In this document: in pieces, positions 43,496 to 51,941 of the stretch | Layout: every line of letters starts with the position of its first letter | Position numbering within the stretch: position 1 is the first letter of the stretch | Source of the DNA: Sinomonas cyclohexanicum | GTDB taxonomy: Bacteria > Actinomycetota > Actinomycetes > Actinomycetales > Micrococcaceae | DNA: 64,000 nt | Reading direction: 5' to 3' | NCBI RefSeq assembly: GCF_020886775.1 | Contig: NZ_AP024525.1 | Location: 3,038,001-3,102,000 of the forward strand | The notes under the pieces: generated by a model | Database searches by the model: none | Seen by the model: the letters and a program-made list of their open reading frames with translations, nothing else | What the model was told of the DNA's origin: nothing | Translations under genes and position numbers: made by a program

Positions 43496-43559
43496 AGACA
43501 CGACAAGAATCAAGCTCACGCGAGGAGGAAACCTTGCTCTGAACTGCCGCCTCCGCCCC

Positions 43560-44504
43560 CTACGCCGCCCCGCCGCCTTCCCGCAGCACGGGGAAGCGCG
43601 GCGTGTACGTCTCGCCCTCCTCGAGGACGTCCGCGGCCGTGCCCACGATCAGCGGGTCCGGGGCGTGCGCGACCTTAAGGTCCTTCCGGTCGTAGGGGGT
43701 GACGTGGAGGACGTAGCGCATCGCCTCGAGGCGGGCGCGCTTCTTGTCGTTGCTCTTGATGACGGTCCACGGGGCGTCCCCGGTGTCGGTGTAGAAGAAC
43801 ATGGCCTCGTTGGCCGCCGTGTAGGCGTCCCACTTGTCGAGGCTGGCCAGGTCCGTGGGCGAGAGCTTCCACTGCTTGACCGGGTCCGTCTCCCGGGAGG
43901 CGAAGCGGTTGAGCTGCTCCTCGCGGCCCACAGAGAACCAGAGCTTGTGGAGGCGGATCCCCGAGTTGACGAGCATCCGCTCGAACTCCGGCGCCTCACG
44001 CATGAACTCGTGGTACTCGCCGGGGGTGCAGTACCCCATGACGCGCTCCACGCCGGCCCGATTGTACCAGGAGCGGTCCATGAGCACGATCTCCCCGCCG
44101 CTGGGCAGGTGCTGCACGTAGCGCTGGAAGTACCACTGCGTGCGTTCCTCGTCGGTGGGCTTCTCGAGTGCCACCACGCGGGCCCCGCGGGGGTTGAGGT
44201 GCTCGTTGAACCGCTTGATGGCGCCGCCCTTGCCGGCCGCGTCGCGGCCCTCGAAGAGGATGAGGACCTTCTGGCCGGTGTCCTTGACCCACAGCTGGAG
44301 CTTGAGGAGCTCTATCTGCAGGGCGCGCTTCTGCCGCTCGTAGGCGGGCCGGCCGAGCTTCTTCTCGTACGGGTAGCCGTGGCGCCACGCGTTGGGGTCG
44401 GCGCTGGGCTTGCGCTTGTGGTCCACCTTGCCGATCTCGCGCAGCTCGTCGAGCTCGGCGGCGTAGTCCTCGGTCACGGAAAGGCGGGGGTCCTCGTGGG
44501 CCAT
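43560..44504 (-). CDS. ppk2: Polyphosphate kinase 2
   Basis: A 314-residue PPK2 enzyme that moves phosphate between polyphosphate and nucleotides. The Walker A is FEGRDAAGKGGAIKRF and the lid/Walker B region VLMDRSWYNRAGVERVMG. LHKLWFSVGREEQLNRF and a DKWDAYTAANEAMFFYTDT segment are further family blocks. I chose the ATG at 44504 (MAHEDPRLS); the frame continues upstream only into repeat sequence. The conserved aromatic SND-KKRAR region is present near residue 240. Confidence 0.93.
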   Translation of the reverse strand: MAHEDPRLSVTEDYAAELDELREIGKVDHKRKPSADPNAWRHGYPYEKKLGRPAYERQKRALQIELLKLQLWVKDTGQKVLILFEGRDAAGKGGAIKRFNEHLNPRGARVVALEKPTDEERTQWYFQRYVQHLPSGGEIVLMDRSWYNRAGVERVMGYCTPGEYHEFMREAPEFERMLVNSGIRLHKLWFSVGREEQLNRFASRETDPVKQWKLSPTDLASLDKWDAYTAANEAMFFYTDTGDAPWTVIKSNDKKRARLEAMRYVLHVTPYDRKDLKVAHAPDPLIVGTAADVLEEGETYTPRFPVLREGGGAA

Positions 44505-44529
44505 GGGAAAAGGGTAGCGCCGGCTCCGG

Positions 44530-44573
44530 CGGTTGAGCGGAGCGCAGCGAAGTCGAAACCCAAAGTCGAAACC
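44530..44573 (+). repeat. Dispersed repeat (cluster G)
   Basis: One diverged copy, CGGTTGAGCGGAGCGCAGCG then AAGTCGAAACCC, plus a duplicated tail AAAGTCGAAACC. It lies 26 bp upstream of the ppk2 start. Confidence 0.8.
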
Positions 44574-44580
44574 GCATAAC

Positions 44581-44626
44581 GCACGACGGCGCCGCCCGCC
44601 TCGGGTGGCGAGCGGCGCCGTCGTGC
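44581..44626. terminator. Hairpin with the GCACGACGGC core
   Basis: GCACGACGGCGCCGC pairs perfectly with GCGGCGCCGTCGTGC around a 16-base loop. It is well placed to end transcripts coming from the right before the ppk2 promoter. Confidence 0.75.
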
Positions 44627-45026
44627 TTGGTTGGGCGCCCGCCACGCGCCCGCGACGAGAAGTAGTGTGGTCACGGATGCGACAGCTTTAGTCCGGAAGT
44701 GCACAATGGCCCCCTTCATCGAATGCTGAGAGAAAGCCAATTCTGGGCTCAGCATGGTCGGCGCTACCCGCCATCTGACTCGACTCCGCAGGCTCTTCTA
44801 CTTCTCAGGGCATCGAGTACTCGACTTTCCGGATGACGCAGGCGCGCCTGCCGACGTCCGCCCTACGGTGTGCGCCCTGGCCACGGTCCTGGGAGGGGCC
44901 AACTCCACCGCGGTGCGGGCAACCGGGAAACGACGCCTGCGCTTTGCTTTGGACGGAACGCAGGTCATCGGGCGAACCGCGTCGCCGCGGGGTTACCCCG
45001 GCGTCGACGTCGCCACAAGCCTGCGG
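44627..45026. other. Region with a possible transposase remnant
   Basis: No intact gene. On the plus strand from 44754 the frame reads LRRLFYFSGHRVLDF, VRPTVCALATVLGGANSTAV, then RFALDGTQVIGRT. The LDG-x-x-x-G-R segment and codon bias remind me of ISAs1-type transposases, but similarity stops near 45030 and the frame overlaps the hydrolase gene. I regard it as a doubtful insertion-sequence scar. Confidence 0.3.
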
Positions 45027-45740
45027 TCAGTTTGGGTCCTGCGACTGGACGCCTTCGAGGAGCACGTCCGCGACGAGGCCCGGGAGTGTGAACGGGATGA
45101 AGTGATCGCAGTCCACCACCCGCACATCCGCTATCTTTTCCCTCGCCCGCGACCACGGCTCCGCACCGTTGAACACGTCCCGCTCCCCCAGCAGGACGGT
45201 CGTCGGCGTATGCGACCAGGCCGCGGCGGGAATCGGATCCGTGAGCGTCCGCCGCGTCACGGCCCGGCGGGGATGGTCATCGAAGTACTGCAGGACGTTG
45301 GATGTGAACTCCGTGCCCTCTGTGTTCCACCACCCGCCAGGTGGGGCGAACCGGCCATGCTCATCCCACACCAGTTGCGGACTCCCATCAAACAACGTGC
45401 CATCGCGCACGAGAGGGTGGGCCGGCAGCGGGACGGAAGAGACATACACCAGCCGAGCCACGCGCTCACCGTCGGCGGCGATCGCCATGACGTCGCAGCC
45501 GTAGGACCAGCCAGCTGCCACGACCGGACCGCGGCTCACCCGACGCAGAGCTTCCCGGACCTCCTCCACGTCGTCAAGCAGCCCGGCCCCCGGGGATCGG
45601 TGCGATGGGAGGTCCGGAGTGATCACCTCCACCCCGCGCCCCTCAAGGATCCCGCGCACCCAGCGCCAGTCCTCGGGCACGCCCCACATGCCGTGCACGA
45701 GCACGGCGCTTCCCGGTGCCCGGAGCTGCGCGTCGGCCAT
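45027..45740 (-). CDS. Alpha/beta-fold hydrolase
   Basis: A 237-residue soluble hydrolase. SAVLVHGMWGVPEDWRWV gives the HG oxyanion motif, VVAAGWSYGCDVMAIAA the GxSxG nucleophile elbow (Ser in GWSYG), VLLGERDVFNG the acid strand and VVDCDHFIPFTLPG the catalytic His. Size and motif order are those of small esterases or haloperoxidase-like hydrolases; substrate unknown. The ATG at 45740 has no strong ribosome site. Confidence 0.82.
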   Translation of the reverse strand: MADAQLRAPGSAVLVHGMWGVPEDWRWVRGILEGRGVEVITPDLPSHRSPGAGLLDDVEEVREALRRVSRGPVVAAGWSYGCDVMAIAADGERVARLVYVSSVPLPAHPLVRDGTLFDGSPQLVWDEHGRFAPPGGWWNTEGTEFTSNVLQYFDDHPRRAVTRRTLTDPIPAAAWSHTPTTVLLGERDVFNGAEPWSRAREKIADVRVVDCDHFIPFTLPGLVADVLLEGVQSQDPN

Positions 45741-46000
45741 GTACCGAAGATAGGAGCCTGCGGCGGCCGTTCCAAGGGGCCATGCCTATGGCCGTTGGTG
45801 GATTCGATCGCCGCCAGGAATGTCCCGCGAGCCGGGGATGACCGGCGGCAGGATCGCACCCTAGATGGCGTTGACGAAGAGATCGACCTTCTGGCTCGTG
45901 GGCCGACGCTGGGGCCTGGTACGTCGACTCGTACGTCGACTTGGCCCTTCCCCGGCCCGCCGATTCAGATCTTGTCAAAAGCATCGAGGCATGGACCGCC

Positions 46001-46273
46001 TCAGCCGCTCAGCCCGGTGAGGGTCGAGTCCGAGCTCTTGATGGCGCAGTAGCCCTTGGCCGAGAGCTTGTAGGTGCCGACCTTGAGCACCGAGGGGTTG
46101 CTCTCGCCCTTATCCTTCAGGAGCTGCTGGATGACCTTGCTCTGATCGTCGGAAGACATCTTGTTGAAGTCCGCGCACTTCGTGTTTGCTCCGGCGTTGG
46201 CCGAACAGGCCGAGAGCGATGCGGCCAGGATGATTGCGCTTGCCGCACCCGCCATCTTCTTCCATGTCCCCAT
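46001..46273 (-). CDS. Small lipoprotein, unknown function
   Basis: A 90-residue protein from ATG 46273. WKKMAGAASAIILAASLSAC is a lipoprotein signal ending in a lipobox with Cys23. The mature part has two further cysteines (TKCADFNKM and KGYCAIKSS) that may form a disulphide, as in small HdeA-like domains; that resemblance is weak. It contains DDQSKVIQQLLKDKGE, an amphipathic helix. Likely surface-anchored. It stands alone between two gene groups; 45741-46000 holds no other gene. Confidence 0.65.
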   Translation of the reverse strand: MGTWKKMAGAASAIILAASLSACSANAGANTKCADFNKMSSDDQSKVIQQLLKDKGESNPSVLKVGTYKLSAKGYCAIKSSDSTLTGLSG

Positions 46274-46413
46274 GTCTACTCCCCTTCGCGCGGCCGCACC
46301 CCGGGTACGGCACCGACTGACCTCAGTGAGGTACCGGTCTGGGTGTTGTACCGGCCACGTCATCTGACCACGGCCGCGCCGCACGCCCAACGCACCCCCG
46401 TCGGTTGGCCTGA

Positions 46414-46439
46414 TCCTGTCCCCCGGACGGGGGACAGGA
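46414..46439. terminator. Hairpin between the lipoprotein and rpsI
   Basis: TCCTGTCCCCC - GGAC - GGGGGACAGGA, a perfect 11-bp stem. It lies beside a second hairpin belonging to the rplM-rpsI operon. Confidence 0.7.
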
Positions 46440-46443
46440 GAGC

Positions 46444-46480
46444 GGAAAGGCCCGCCCCGCAGGTGCGGGACGGGCCTTCC
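46444..46480 (-). terminator. Terminator of the rplM-rpsI operon
   Basis: GGAAAGGCCCG CCCCGC - AGGT - GCGGG ACGGGCCTTCC, a long stem with small bulges, about 40 bp beyond the rpsI stop. A repeat copy lies between them. Confidence 0.75.
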
Positions 46481-46486
46481 GTGGCG

Positions 46487-46510
46487 CTGGTTGAGCGGAG
46501 CCGAAACCCC
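46487..46510 (+). repeat. Dispersed repeat, shortened copy (cluster H)
   Basis: TGGTTGAGCGGAG then CCGAAACCCC, lacking the inner block. It sits between the rpsI stop and its terminator. Confidence 0.75.
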
Positions 46511-46522
46511 GCCCAGCCAGAA

Positions 46523-47026
46523 TCAGCGCTTCGAGTACTGCGGCGCGCGGCGGGCCTTCTTGAGACCGGCCTTCTTGCGCTCCACCACGCGGGCGTCGCG
46601 GGTGAGGAAGCCGGCCTTCTTCAGGGCCGGGCGGTTGTTCTCGACGTCGATCTCGTTGAGAGCGCGCGAGACACCGAGGCGCACAGCGCCGGCCTGGCCG
46701 GAGGGGCCACCGCCGTGGATGCGGACGATCACGTCGTAGGCGCCCTCGAGGTCGAGGAGCTTGAACGGGTCGTTCACCTCCTGCTGGTGCAGCTTGTTCG
46801 GGAAGTAGTTCTCGAGCGTGCGGCCGTTGATGGTCCACTGGCCGGAGCCGGGGATGACGCGGACGCGGGCCACGGCCTCCTTGCGGCGGCCGACGGCGGC
46901 ACCGGCAACCGTGAGGGCCGGGCGCTCGCGGCGGGCCTCTTCGGCCACGGGGGCGCTCTCGGACGTGTAGCTGGTCAGGTTCTCCTCAGCCTCGGCGGCC
47001 GGGGCAAGCTCTTCGTTCTGAGCCAC
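46523..47026 (-). CDS. rpsI: 30S ribosomal protein S9
   Basis: A 167-residue S9. A 40-residue acidic N-terminal extension ([17 protein letters not shown]) is common in actinobacteria. The conserved domain begins with [17 protein letters not shown] and ends with the invariant [20 protein letters not shown], whose tail reaches the decoding site. The GTG at 47026 follows AAGGAGAACACT. It is 38 bp downstream of rplM in one operon. Confidence 0.97.
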   Translation of the reverse strand: MAQNEELAPAAEAEENLTSYTSESAPVAEEARRERPALTVAGAAVGRRKEAVARVRVIPGSGQWTINGRTLENYFPNKLHQQEVNDPFKLLDLEGAYDVIVRIHGGGPSGQAGAVRLGVSRALNEIDVENNRPALKKAGFLTRDARVVERKKAGLKKARRAPQYSKR

Positions 47027-47064
47027 AGTGTTCTCCTTGATGAATTCTTGGGTAGTGGCCAGGA

Positions 47065-47508
47065 CTACTGGGCGACCTGGGTGATCTCGAAGGTCTTGGG
47101 CTGCTGGGCAGCGTGCGGGTGGTTCGGGCCCGCGTAGACCTTGAGCTTGGACAGCTGCTGGGCGGCCAGCTTGTTGTGCGGGAGCATGCCCTTGACGGCC
47201 TTCTCCACAGCACGGACCGGGTTCTTCTCGAGCAGCTCCGCGTAGCTGACCGAGGTCAGGCCGCCCGGGAAGCCCGAGTGGCGGTACGCGCGCTTCTGCT
47301 GGAGCTTGGCGCCGGTGAGGGCCACCTTGTCCGCGTTGATGATGATGACGAAATCGCCCATGTCCATGTGGGACGCAAAGGTCGGCTTGTGCTTCCCGCG
47401 CAGCAGTGTTGCGGTCTGGCTGGCAAGGCGACCCAGAACGACGTCGGTGGCGTCGATGACGTGCCACTGACGGTCGGCGTCGCCGGGCTTCGGAGTGTAC
47501 GTACGCAC
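47065..47508 (-). CDS. rplM: 50S ribosomal protein L13
   Basis: A 147-residue L13, standard size. [38 protein letters not shown] and [20 protein letters not shown] are the family segments. GTG start at 47508 after GAAGGC. First gene of the rplM-rpsI operon, preceded by a long structured leader and a recognisable promoter. Confidence 0.97.
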   Translation of the reverse strand: MRTYTPKPGDADRQWHVIDATDVVLGRLASQTATLLRGKHKPTFASHMDMGDFVIIINADKVALTGAKLQQKRAYRHSGFPGGLTSVSYAELLEKNPVRAVEKAVKGMLPHNKLAAQQLSKLKVYAGPNHPHAAQQPKTFEITQVAQ

Positions 47509-47527
47509 AGTTATTGCCTTCGTTTCT

Positions 47528-47604
47528 TGGTCTGGTGGGGTGCCGGTGAGATACACCCCGTTCTTCGGTGCGCTACCGGACCAGAGGTGAGGGCTCCCAG
47601 ACCA
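47528..47604 (-). promoter_or_regulatory. Structured leader of the rplM-rpsI transcript
   Basis: TGGTCTGG (47528-47535) and CCAGACCA (47597-47604) are perfect complements and would close a 60-nt domain containing further CCGGT/ACCGG pairing, ending about 20 nt before the rplM start. The position fits a ribosomal-protein autoregulatory leader; this is inferred from pairing only. Confidence 0.4.
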
Positions 47605-47705
47605 GTCATCCCGTGCTTCTCGAAAGCACCCCGGGAGCTGGCGTCCTGCAACTGGACACTCCCGCGGCGCGCACCATCGAGAGAGGACACGCACAACAGC
47701 TATCA

Positions 47706-47733
47706 AGTGTACACGATGGCAGCAGTGCTTCAG
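47706..47733 (-). promoter_or_regulatory. Probable rplM promoter
   Basis: On the minus strand CTGAAG (-35 like, 47728-47733) and TACACT (-10 like, 47706-47711) are 16 bp apart. They lie about 200 bp upstream of rplM, consistent with a long leader. Confidence 0.4.
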
Positions 47734-47750
47734 CCGGGGTGAGCTACCCG

Positions 47751-47807
47751 CTGGTTGAGCGGAGCGCGCCCCACGCTGGTTGAGCGGAGCGAAGCGGAGT
47801 CGAAACC
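47751..47807 (+). repeat. Dispersed repeat, two copies (cluster I)
   Basis: A truncated copy CTGGTTGAGCGGAGCGCGCC and a full copy with GAGCGAAGCGGAGTCGAAAC. They lie immediately behind the rplM promoter and before the Tad pilus operon. Confidence 0.88.
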
Positions 47808-48027
47808 TACAGCCGGCCGCTGTGCATTCCGCGTCCGCCCCGACCCAACCTGAGTACATGCTTCGGGCAACCAAGTAGTTCTGGGGGTTACGCGGAAGCG
47901 GAAAGACGAGTACCTACGAGTGGTGCGATGGATCACTTGAACGTGAAAGCGTGACCCCGTGGGACCCGACGGGCGCCAAATGGGGGCACGTTGCACCTGG
48001 TCCCGCCTTTATCGCAAAGGACTCGTC

Positions 48028-48225
48028 ATGGACAAGTTCATGGTCTCCCTGCTCTCGTTCTGGAACGACATCACCAACACGGACAAGGAGAAGGGCGCCA
48101 CGGCGACCGAGTATGCCCTGCTCGTGGCACTCATTGCACTCGCGATCATCGGGGGCGTAACAGCATTCGGTGGGGAACTGAACACCTTCTTCACCGGCCT
48201 GGGCGCGAAGCTCAAGATCACCTGA
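48028..48225 (+). CDS. Flp-type pilin
   Basis: A 65-residue class IVb prepilin. The cleavage site is EKG/ATATEYALLVALIALAII: Gly before the cut, and Glu and Tyr at positions 5-6 of the mature chain, followed by one membrane helix. Mature length is about 43 residues. AAGGA precedes the ATG. It is the first gene of the Tad operon and should be the major subunit. No prepilin peptidase gene (tadV/cpaA) is in the window. Confidence 0.93.
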   Translation: MDKFMVSLLSFWNDITNTDKEKGATATEYALLVALIALAIIGGVTAFGGELNTFFTGLGAKLKIT

Positions 48226-48311
48226 ACCGTACTTCACGTCGGGTTGGCCGGCTGCCCATTGGACGGCCAACCCGATGCCTACGGATTCCAACGAGCGCCA
48301 CCGAGAAGGTT

Positions 48312-48704
48312 ATGACTACAGAGACTGGACGTCGCGAACGAGGCGCTGCGGCCGTTGAATTCGCATTGGTCGTGCCGCTCCTCTTGGCCTTGGTGCTTGG
48401 CATCGTCGAATTCGGGCACATCTACAACGCTCAAATCATGATCAGCAATGCGGCGCGTGAGGCGGCTCGAACCATGGCGGTTACGGGCCAGCCCGCGACG
48501 GCGCAAACCGCCGCCAATGCCGTCGCACCAGGACTCACCCTGAACGTGGGGTCACTCGCCTGCGTCACGGACCCCACTAACTCGAGCCTGAAGCAGGTCA
48601 CCGCGACGGTCACCTCCAACGTCCCGCTTCTGGCAGGCTCATGGCTCCTGCCGGCCAGCACAATCTCGCTCACCGGCGTAGGAGTGATGCGATGCGGCGG
48701 CTGA
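48312..48704 (+). CDS. tadE: TadE-like pilus assembly pseudopilin
   Basis: A 130-residue protein. RERGAAAVEFALVVPLLLAL is the TadE signature (prepilin-like Glu5) plus the single membrane helix; NAAREAARTMAV is the conserved segment after it. Two cysteines (SLACVTDP and VMRCGG) could form a disulphide in the exported part. GAGAAGG lies 7 bp before the ATG. The next gene begins inside its 3' end. Confidence 0.9.
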   Translation: MTTETGRRERGAAAVEFALVVPLLLALVLGIVEFGHIYNAQIMISNAAREAARTMAVTGQPATAQTAANAVAPGLTLNVGSLACVTDPTNSSLKQVTATVTSNVPLLAGSWLLPASTISLTGVGVMRCGG

Positions 48705-49672
48705 CATCTGGGCAGGACATCGACCGCGAACGGGGAGCCATCGCCGTGATGGTTGCCATCCTCATGGTCGTTCTTCTCGGGTCCGCGGCACTCGCCGTCG
48801 ACTTCGGGAGGATTGCCACCGAGCGTGGCCAGCTCCAGAACGGAGCGGATGCGGCAGCTCTGGCCGTGGCCGACGCGTGCGCCAACAAGACGACCAGCAA
48901 CACGTGCTCGCCCAACGCGCCGAATACCGCGTCCACCTACGCCAGAGCCAACACCAACGACGCCACGGGTGTCGCAGCTCCCCCGACTATCGACCTAAGC
49001 GCCGGCACGGTGACCGTCAACACAACGACCGGTTCAGGTTCGCTTCCCATGACATTTGCCCGCGTCATCGGCATCGACGCAGTGCCTGTGAATGCGACGG
49101 CAACGGCCACATGGTTTTACCCGACAAGCGGACGAAGCGTGCTGCCTCTGGCATTTTCGACGTGCGAGTTCATCGATGACGGCAAGCCCCACAAGATCCT
49201 TACCCAAGGTGGCTCAAAGGGTGCCCAGGATTGCAATGGGCGAACACCATCGAATCAAATTCTGCCGGGCGGGATGGCTTGGCTCGCGCCGACTTCCAGT
49301 TCAGGATGCATCATCGATGCCACGGTAGGACAGTATTACCCGGGGTCGCAAGGAGCGAGCATCCCGAACAACGCCTGCAAGGGTGTCTTCGTGTCGTCAC
49401 TGCTCAATCAAGTGGTCGCCTTGCCGGTCTACAACGACTGGAACGGGGTGACGGGCAATGGAGCGGCATTCATGATCCAAAAATGGGCTGGGTTCAGAAT
49501 CGAAGGTTGGAGTTTCCCTTCGAATCAGCTGGGCACATGGCCCGCCCCGACAAATAACAACGGAATCTACGGGACGTTCCTCGGATACTCCGGAGATCCG
49601 AGCTACTTCACCGGTGGAACGACAGACCCCTCCCACGAGGGAAACCTCTACGTCGTGAAACTCACCAAATGA
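48692..49672 (+). CDS. TadG-like / Tad-domain secreted pilus protein
   Basis: A 326-residue protein. DRERGAIAVMVAILMVVLLG is a Tad N-terminal prepilin-like signal with membrane helix; DFGRIATERGQLQNGADAAA is the hallmark Tad continuation. The rest is extracellular, Thr/Ser/Gly-rich with six or more cysteines and many aromatic residues. It may be a minor subunit or adhesive tip part. The ATG at 48692 is preceded by AGGAG and overlaps the tadE stop by 13 bp. Confidence 0.85.
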   Translation: MRRLTSGQDIDRERGAIAVMVAILMVVLLGSAALAVDFGRIATERGQLQNGADAAALAVADACANKTTSNTCSPNAPNTASTYARANTNDATGVAAPPTIDLSAGTVTVNTTTGSGSLPMTFARVIGIDAVPVNATATATWFYPTSGRSVLPLAFSTCEFIDDGKPHKILTQGGSKGAQDCNGRTPSNQILPGGMAWLAPTSSSGCIIDATVGQYYPGSQGASIPNNACKGVFVSSLLNQVVALPVYNDWNGVTGNGAAFMIQKWAGFRIEGWSFPSNQLGTWPAPTNNNGIYGTFLGYSGDPSYFTGGTTDPSHEGNLYVVKLTK

Positions 49673-49687
49673 TCTAAGGAGTCAACC

Positions 49688-50446
49688 TTGAGGACCCGCC
49701 TACTGGGAGGCGTGGCCGCTCTGATTGTTGCAATCATCGGCAGCGTTCTGCTCATCATGTACGTCAACGGCGCAGACGCCCGCGCTATGGCTGGCACAGA
49801 GACCCAAGACGTCTACGTCGTCCAGAAGTCCGTCCCTACGGGGACGGCCGCCGGCGCACTCGGCGCCTCGATTGCCAAGAAGCCGGTCCCGAAGTCCGTG
49901 GTTGCCACAGACGCCGTCACGGACATCGGCCAGATCCAGGGCAAGGTTGCCTCGGTCGCCCTCGAACCGGGCGAGCAGCTCCTCTCGACGCGCTTCGTCG
50001 CTCCCGGCGCAATCAATGGCCCCGGCCGCGCCGCCGTTCCGGATGGCATGCAGGAAGTCACCGTTCGCCTCCCCATCGAACGGGTTGTCGGCGGCACCCT
50101 TTCGGCGGGAGACACCGTCGGCGTCTTCCTCTCCTTCCCGAAAGAGGACAACACACCCGCCCAGACGCAGCTCTCCTTCCACAAAGTCGTCGTCACGGGC
50201 ATCCAGATGACCTCCGGGGCCGCAGCACAGAACAATGCCACCGATGCGCCCAAGCAAAGCGGGGGCGGCATCGCCAGCGGGTCGGGCAGCAACGGCGAGT
50301 ACCTCGTGACTCTGGCGCGCACGTCCGCCGATGCCGAGAAGATTGTCTTCGCCGCCGAGTTCGGCAAGGTGTATCTCTCGAAGGAACCCACTTCTGCCGC
50401 TGAGAACAACAGCGGCGTGCTTGACCGGACAAAGGTGTACCGATGA
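49688..50446 (+). CDS. cpaB: RcpC/CpaB-like Flp pilus assembly protein (SAF domain)
   Basis: A 252-residue protein. One N-terminal membrane helix (LLGGVAALIVAIIGSVLLIM) is followed by a SAF-like beta domain: VYVVQKSVPTGTAAGAL, ALEPGEQLLSTRFV, EVTVRLPIERVVGGTLSAGD. RcpC/CpaB proteins sit in the periplasm or cell wall and guide pilus assembly. The start is a TTG at 49688 after AAGGAG. Its stop overlaps the next start (ATGA). Confidence 0.87.
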   Translation: MRTRLLGGVAALIVAIIGSVLLIMYVNGADARAMAGTETQDVYVVQKSVPTGTAAGALGASIAKKPVPKSVVATDAVTDIGQIQGKVASVALEPGEQLLSTRFVAPGAINGPGRAAVPDGMQEVTVRLPIERVVGGTLSAGDTVGVFLSFPKEDNTPAQTQLSFHKVVVTGIQMTSGAAAQNNATDAPKQSGGGIASGSGSNGEYLVTLARTSADAEKIVFAAEFGKVYLSKEPTSAAENNSGVLDRTKVYR

Positions 50447-51645
50447 GTCGCTTCGCTCTCATTACCGCGGACTCGGACTTCGAGCACAGGGTACGCCTCG
50501 CTGCGGCAAGCCTCCCTGGTGCACTGCAAGCTTTCCAAGCCAACTTCCTCCCCGCAAGCATCGACGACGTCTTCGGCCAGTTGGTCGGAGATCCTGTCGA
50601 GGTCCTGGTCCTTGGCCCGGATCTCAGGTCCGAGGACGTGTTCACCTTCGCCGCCTCTGTCGACGCACGCTTCCCGCACGTGAGCATCATCTACGCGGCT
50701 CAGCCGACGCCGGAGATCGCACTCTCGGCGATGCGTTCCGGCGTACGGGACATCGTGACTCCCACGGCGGACGCCGAGTCTCTCCGTAGTCACCTCGAGC
50801 AGGCCGCGAGCGCCGCCGCATCTCGGCTTGCAGCGGTTCCCTCGGCCGCGGGAGCCGTGGCGGAGGCGGAAGGCTCCCATGGGCGGATCATCGCAGTGAT
50901 GTCGCCCAAGGGCGGCGTTGGCAAGACGACGATCGCCACGAACATTGCCGTGGGTCTGGGCAAGATCGCCCCGATGTCCGTGGTGATCGTCGACCTCGAC
51001 CTCCAGTTCGGCGACGTCGCGAGCGGGCTCATGCTCAACCCCGAGCGGACCGTCCTCGACGCCGTCAACGGTCCGATGGACTCGCTCTCGCTCAAGACCT
51101 ATCTGAGCGCCCACCCCACGAACATCTACGCATTGTGCGCCCCGAGGAACCCCGCGGATGCCGACCGCATCGCTCCGGAACAGGTCGCCGAGCTCATCAA
51201 GCACCTCGCCACCGAATTCCAGTACGTGGTCATCGATACCTCTCCTGGCCTCGGCGAGCACGTGCTCGCAACCCTTGACCAGGCGACGGACGTCGTCTGG
51301 GTGTGCGGGATGGACATCCCGAGCGTCCGGGGCCTTAAGTCCGGACTCGAGATCCTCAACGAGCTGCACATGCTCCCGGAGCACCGCCATGTGGTCCTGA
51401 ACATGGCGGACCGCAAGGCGGGCATCACCATGCAGGACGTCGAGGCGACGCTCGGCGTTCCCGTGGACGTGGTCCTTCCCCGGTCCCGCTCGCTGCCACT
51501 GTCCACGAACCGGGGCGTCCCGGCTCTTCAGGACGGCCTACGCGATCCCGCGGTGAAGGGCCTGCGGAAGCTCGTCGACCGATTCAAGCCACAGTGGGAC
51601 ACCCGCGATCACAAGCAGCTCCACCGCCGGGCGGTGTTCCAGTGA
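50443..51645 (+). CDS. CpaE/TadZ-like pilus localisation ATPase
   Basis: A 400-residue protein: an N-terminal atypical receiver-like domain (MSRFALITADSDFEHRVRLA) of about 125 residues, then a MinD/ParA-type ATPase. IAVMSPKGGVGKTTIATNIA is the deviant Walker A, VVIVDLDLQFGDVASGLML the switch region and YVVIDTSPGLGEHVLATLD the Walker B. Such proteins place the Tad machine at a pole. Starts by ATGA overlap and ends by GTGA overlap with tadA. Confidence 0.9.
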   Translation: MSRFALITADSDFEHRVRLAAASLPGALQAFQANFLPASIDDVFGQLVGDPVEVLVLGPDLRSEDVFTFAASVDARFPHVSIIYAAQPTPEIALSAMRSGVRDIVTPTADAESLRSHLEQAASAAASRLAAVPSAAGAVAEAEGSHGRIIAVMSPKGGVGKTTIATNIAVGLGKIAPMSVVIVDLDLQFGDVASGLMLNPERTVLDAVNGPMDSLSLKTYLSAHPTNIYALCAPRNPADADRIAPEQVAELIKHLATEFQYVVIDTSPGLGEHVLATLDQATDVVWVCGMDIPSVRGLKSGLEILNELHMLPEHRHVVLNMADRKAGITMQDVEATLGVPVDVVLPRSRSLPLSTNRGVPALQDGLRDPAVKGLRKLVDRFKPQWDTRDHKQLHRRAVFQ

Positions 51646-51941
51646 GCCTGTCGGAACGGCTCCAGGGCGCACGGGGAGTCACGTCACCGGACAGCGTTGA
51701 CGTCAGTGGCGTGGATGCCACCGACGAGCTGTCCGGCATCGGTGAGCACTCGCCGTCGTACTCTAAGCTCTCGACTCGAGTGGAAGCCAAGGCCGCAGCG
51801 GACGCCGAGGCACGGCTCGCCATCCACGAGATAGCGACCGCAGGCGCCGTCCGCGCGAGCCAAGCGCTGCGCGACCTCAAGGGCAAAGTCTCGGGAGAGC
51901 TCTACGAACGGGTCGGGGGCGCATCTCGGACTCCACGTTGA
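51642..51941 (+). pseudogene. tadA: tadA, N-terminal part before a frameshift
   Basis: Codes for 99 residues from GTG 51642, reading SLSERLQGARGV, VEAKAAADAEARLAIHEIAT and LKGKVSGELYERVGG, then off-frame ASRTPR and a stop at 51939. In full-length CpaF/TadA ATPases this segment runs straight on as [14 protein letters not shown]. That continuation is present in the next frame from 51920. One base is missing in the GTCGGGGGCGC run (51912-51922). The two pieces together make the normal ATPase. Confidence 0.8.

Noticed and set aside
43523-43542. Strong ribosome site AGGAGG followed by TTG
   Set aside because: The frame closes after two codons (TTG CTC TGA), so it cannot express a protein; probably a relic.
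44754-46052. A 432-codon plus-strand frame across the alpha/beta hydrolase
   Set aside because: Only its first 100 codons look coding; the remainder is antisense to the hydrolase gene, so at most a transposase scar is present.
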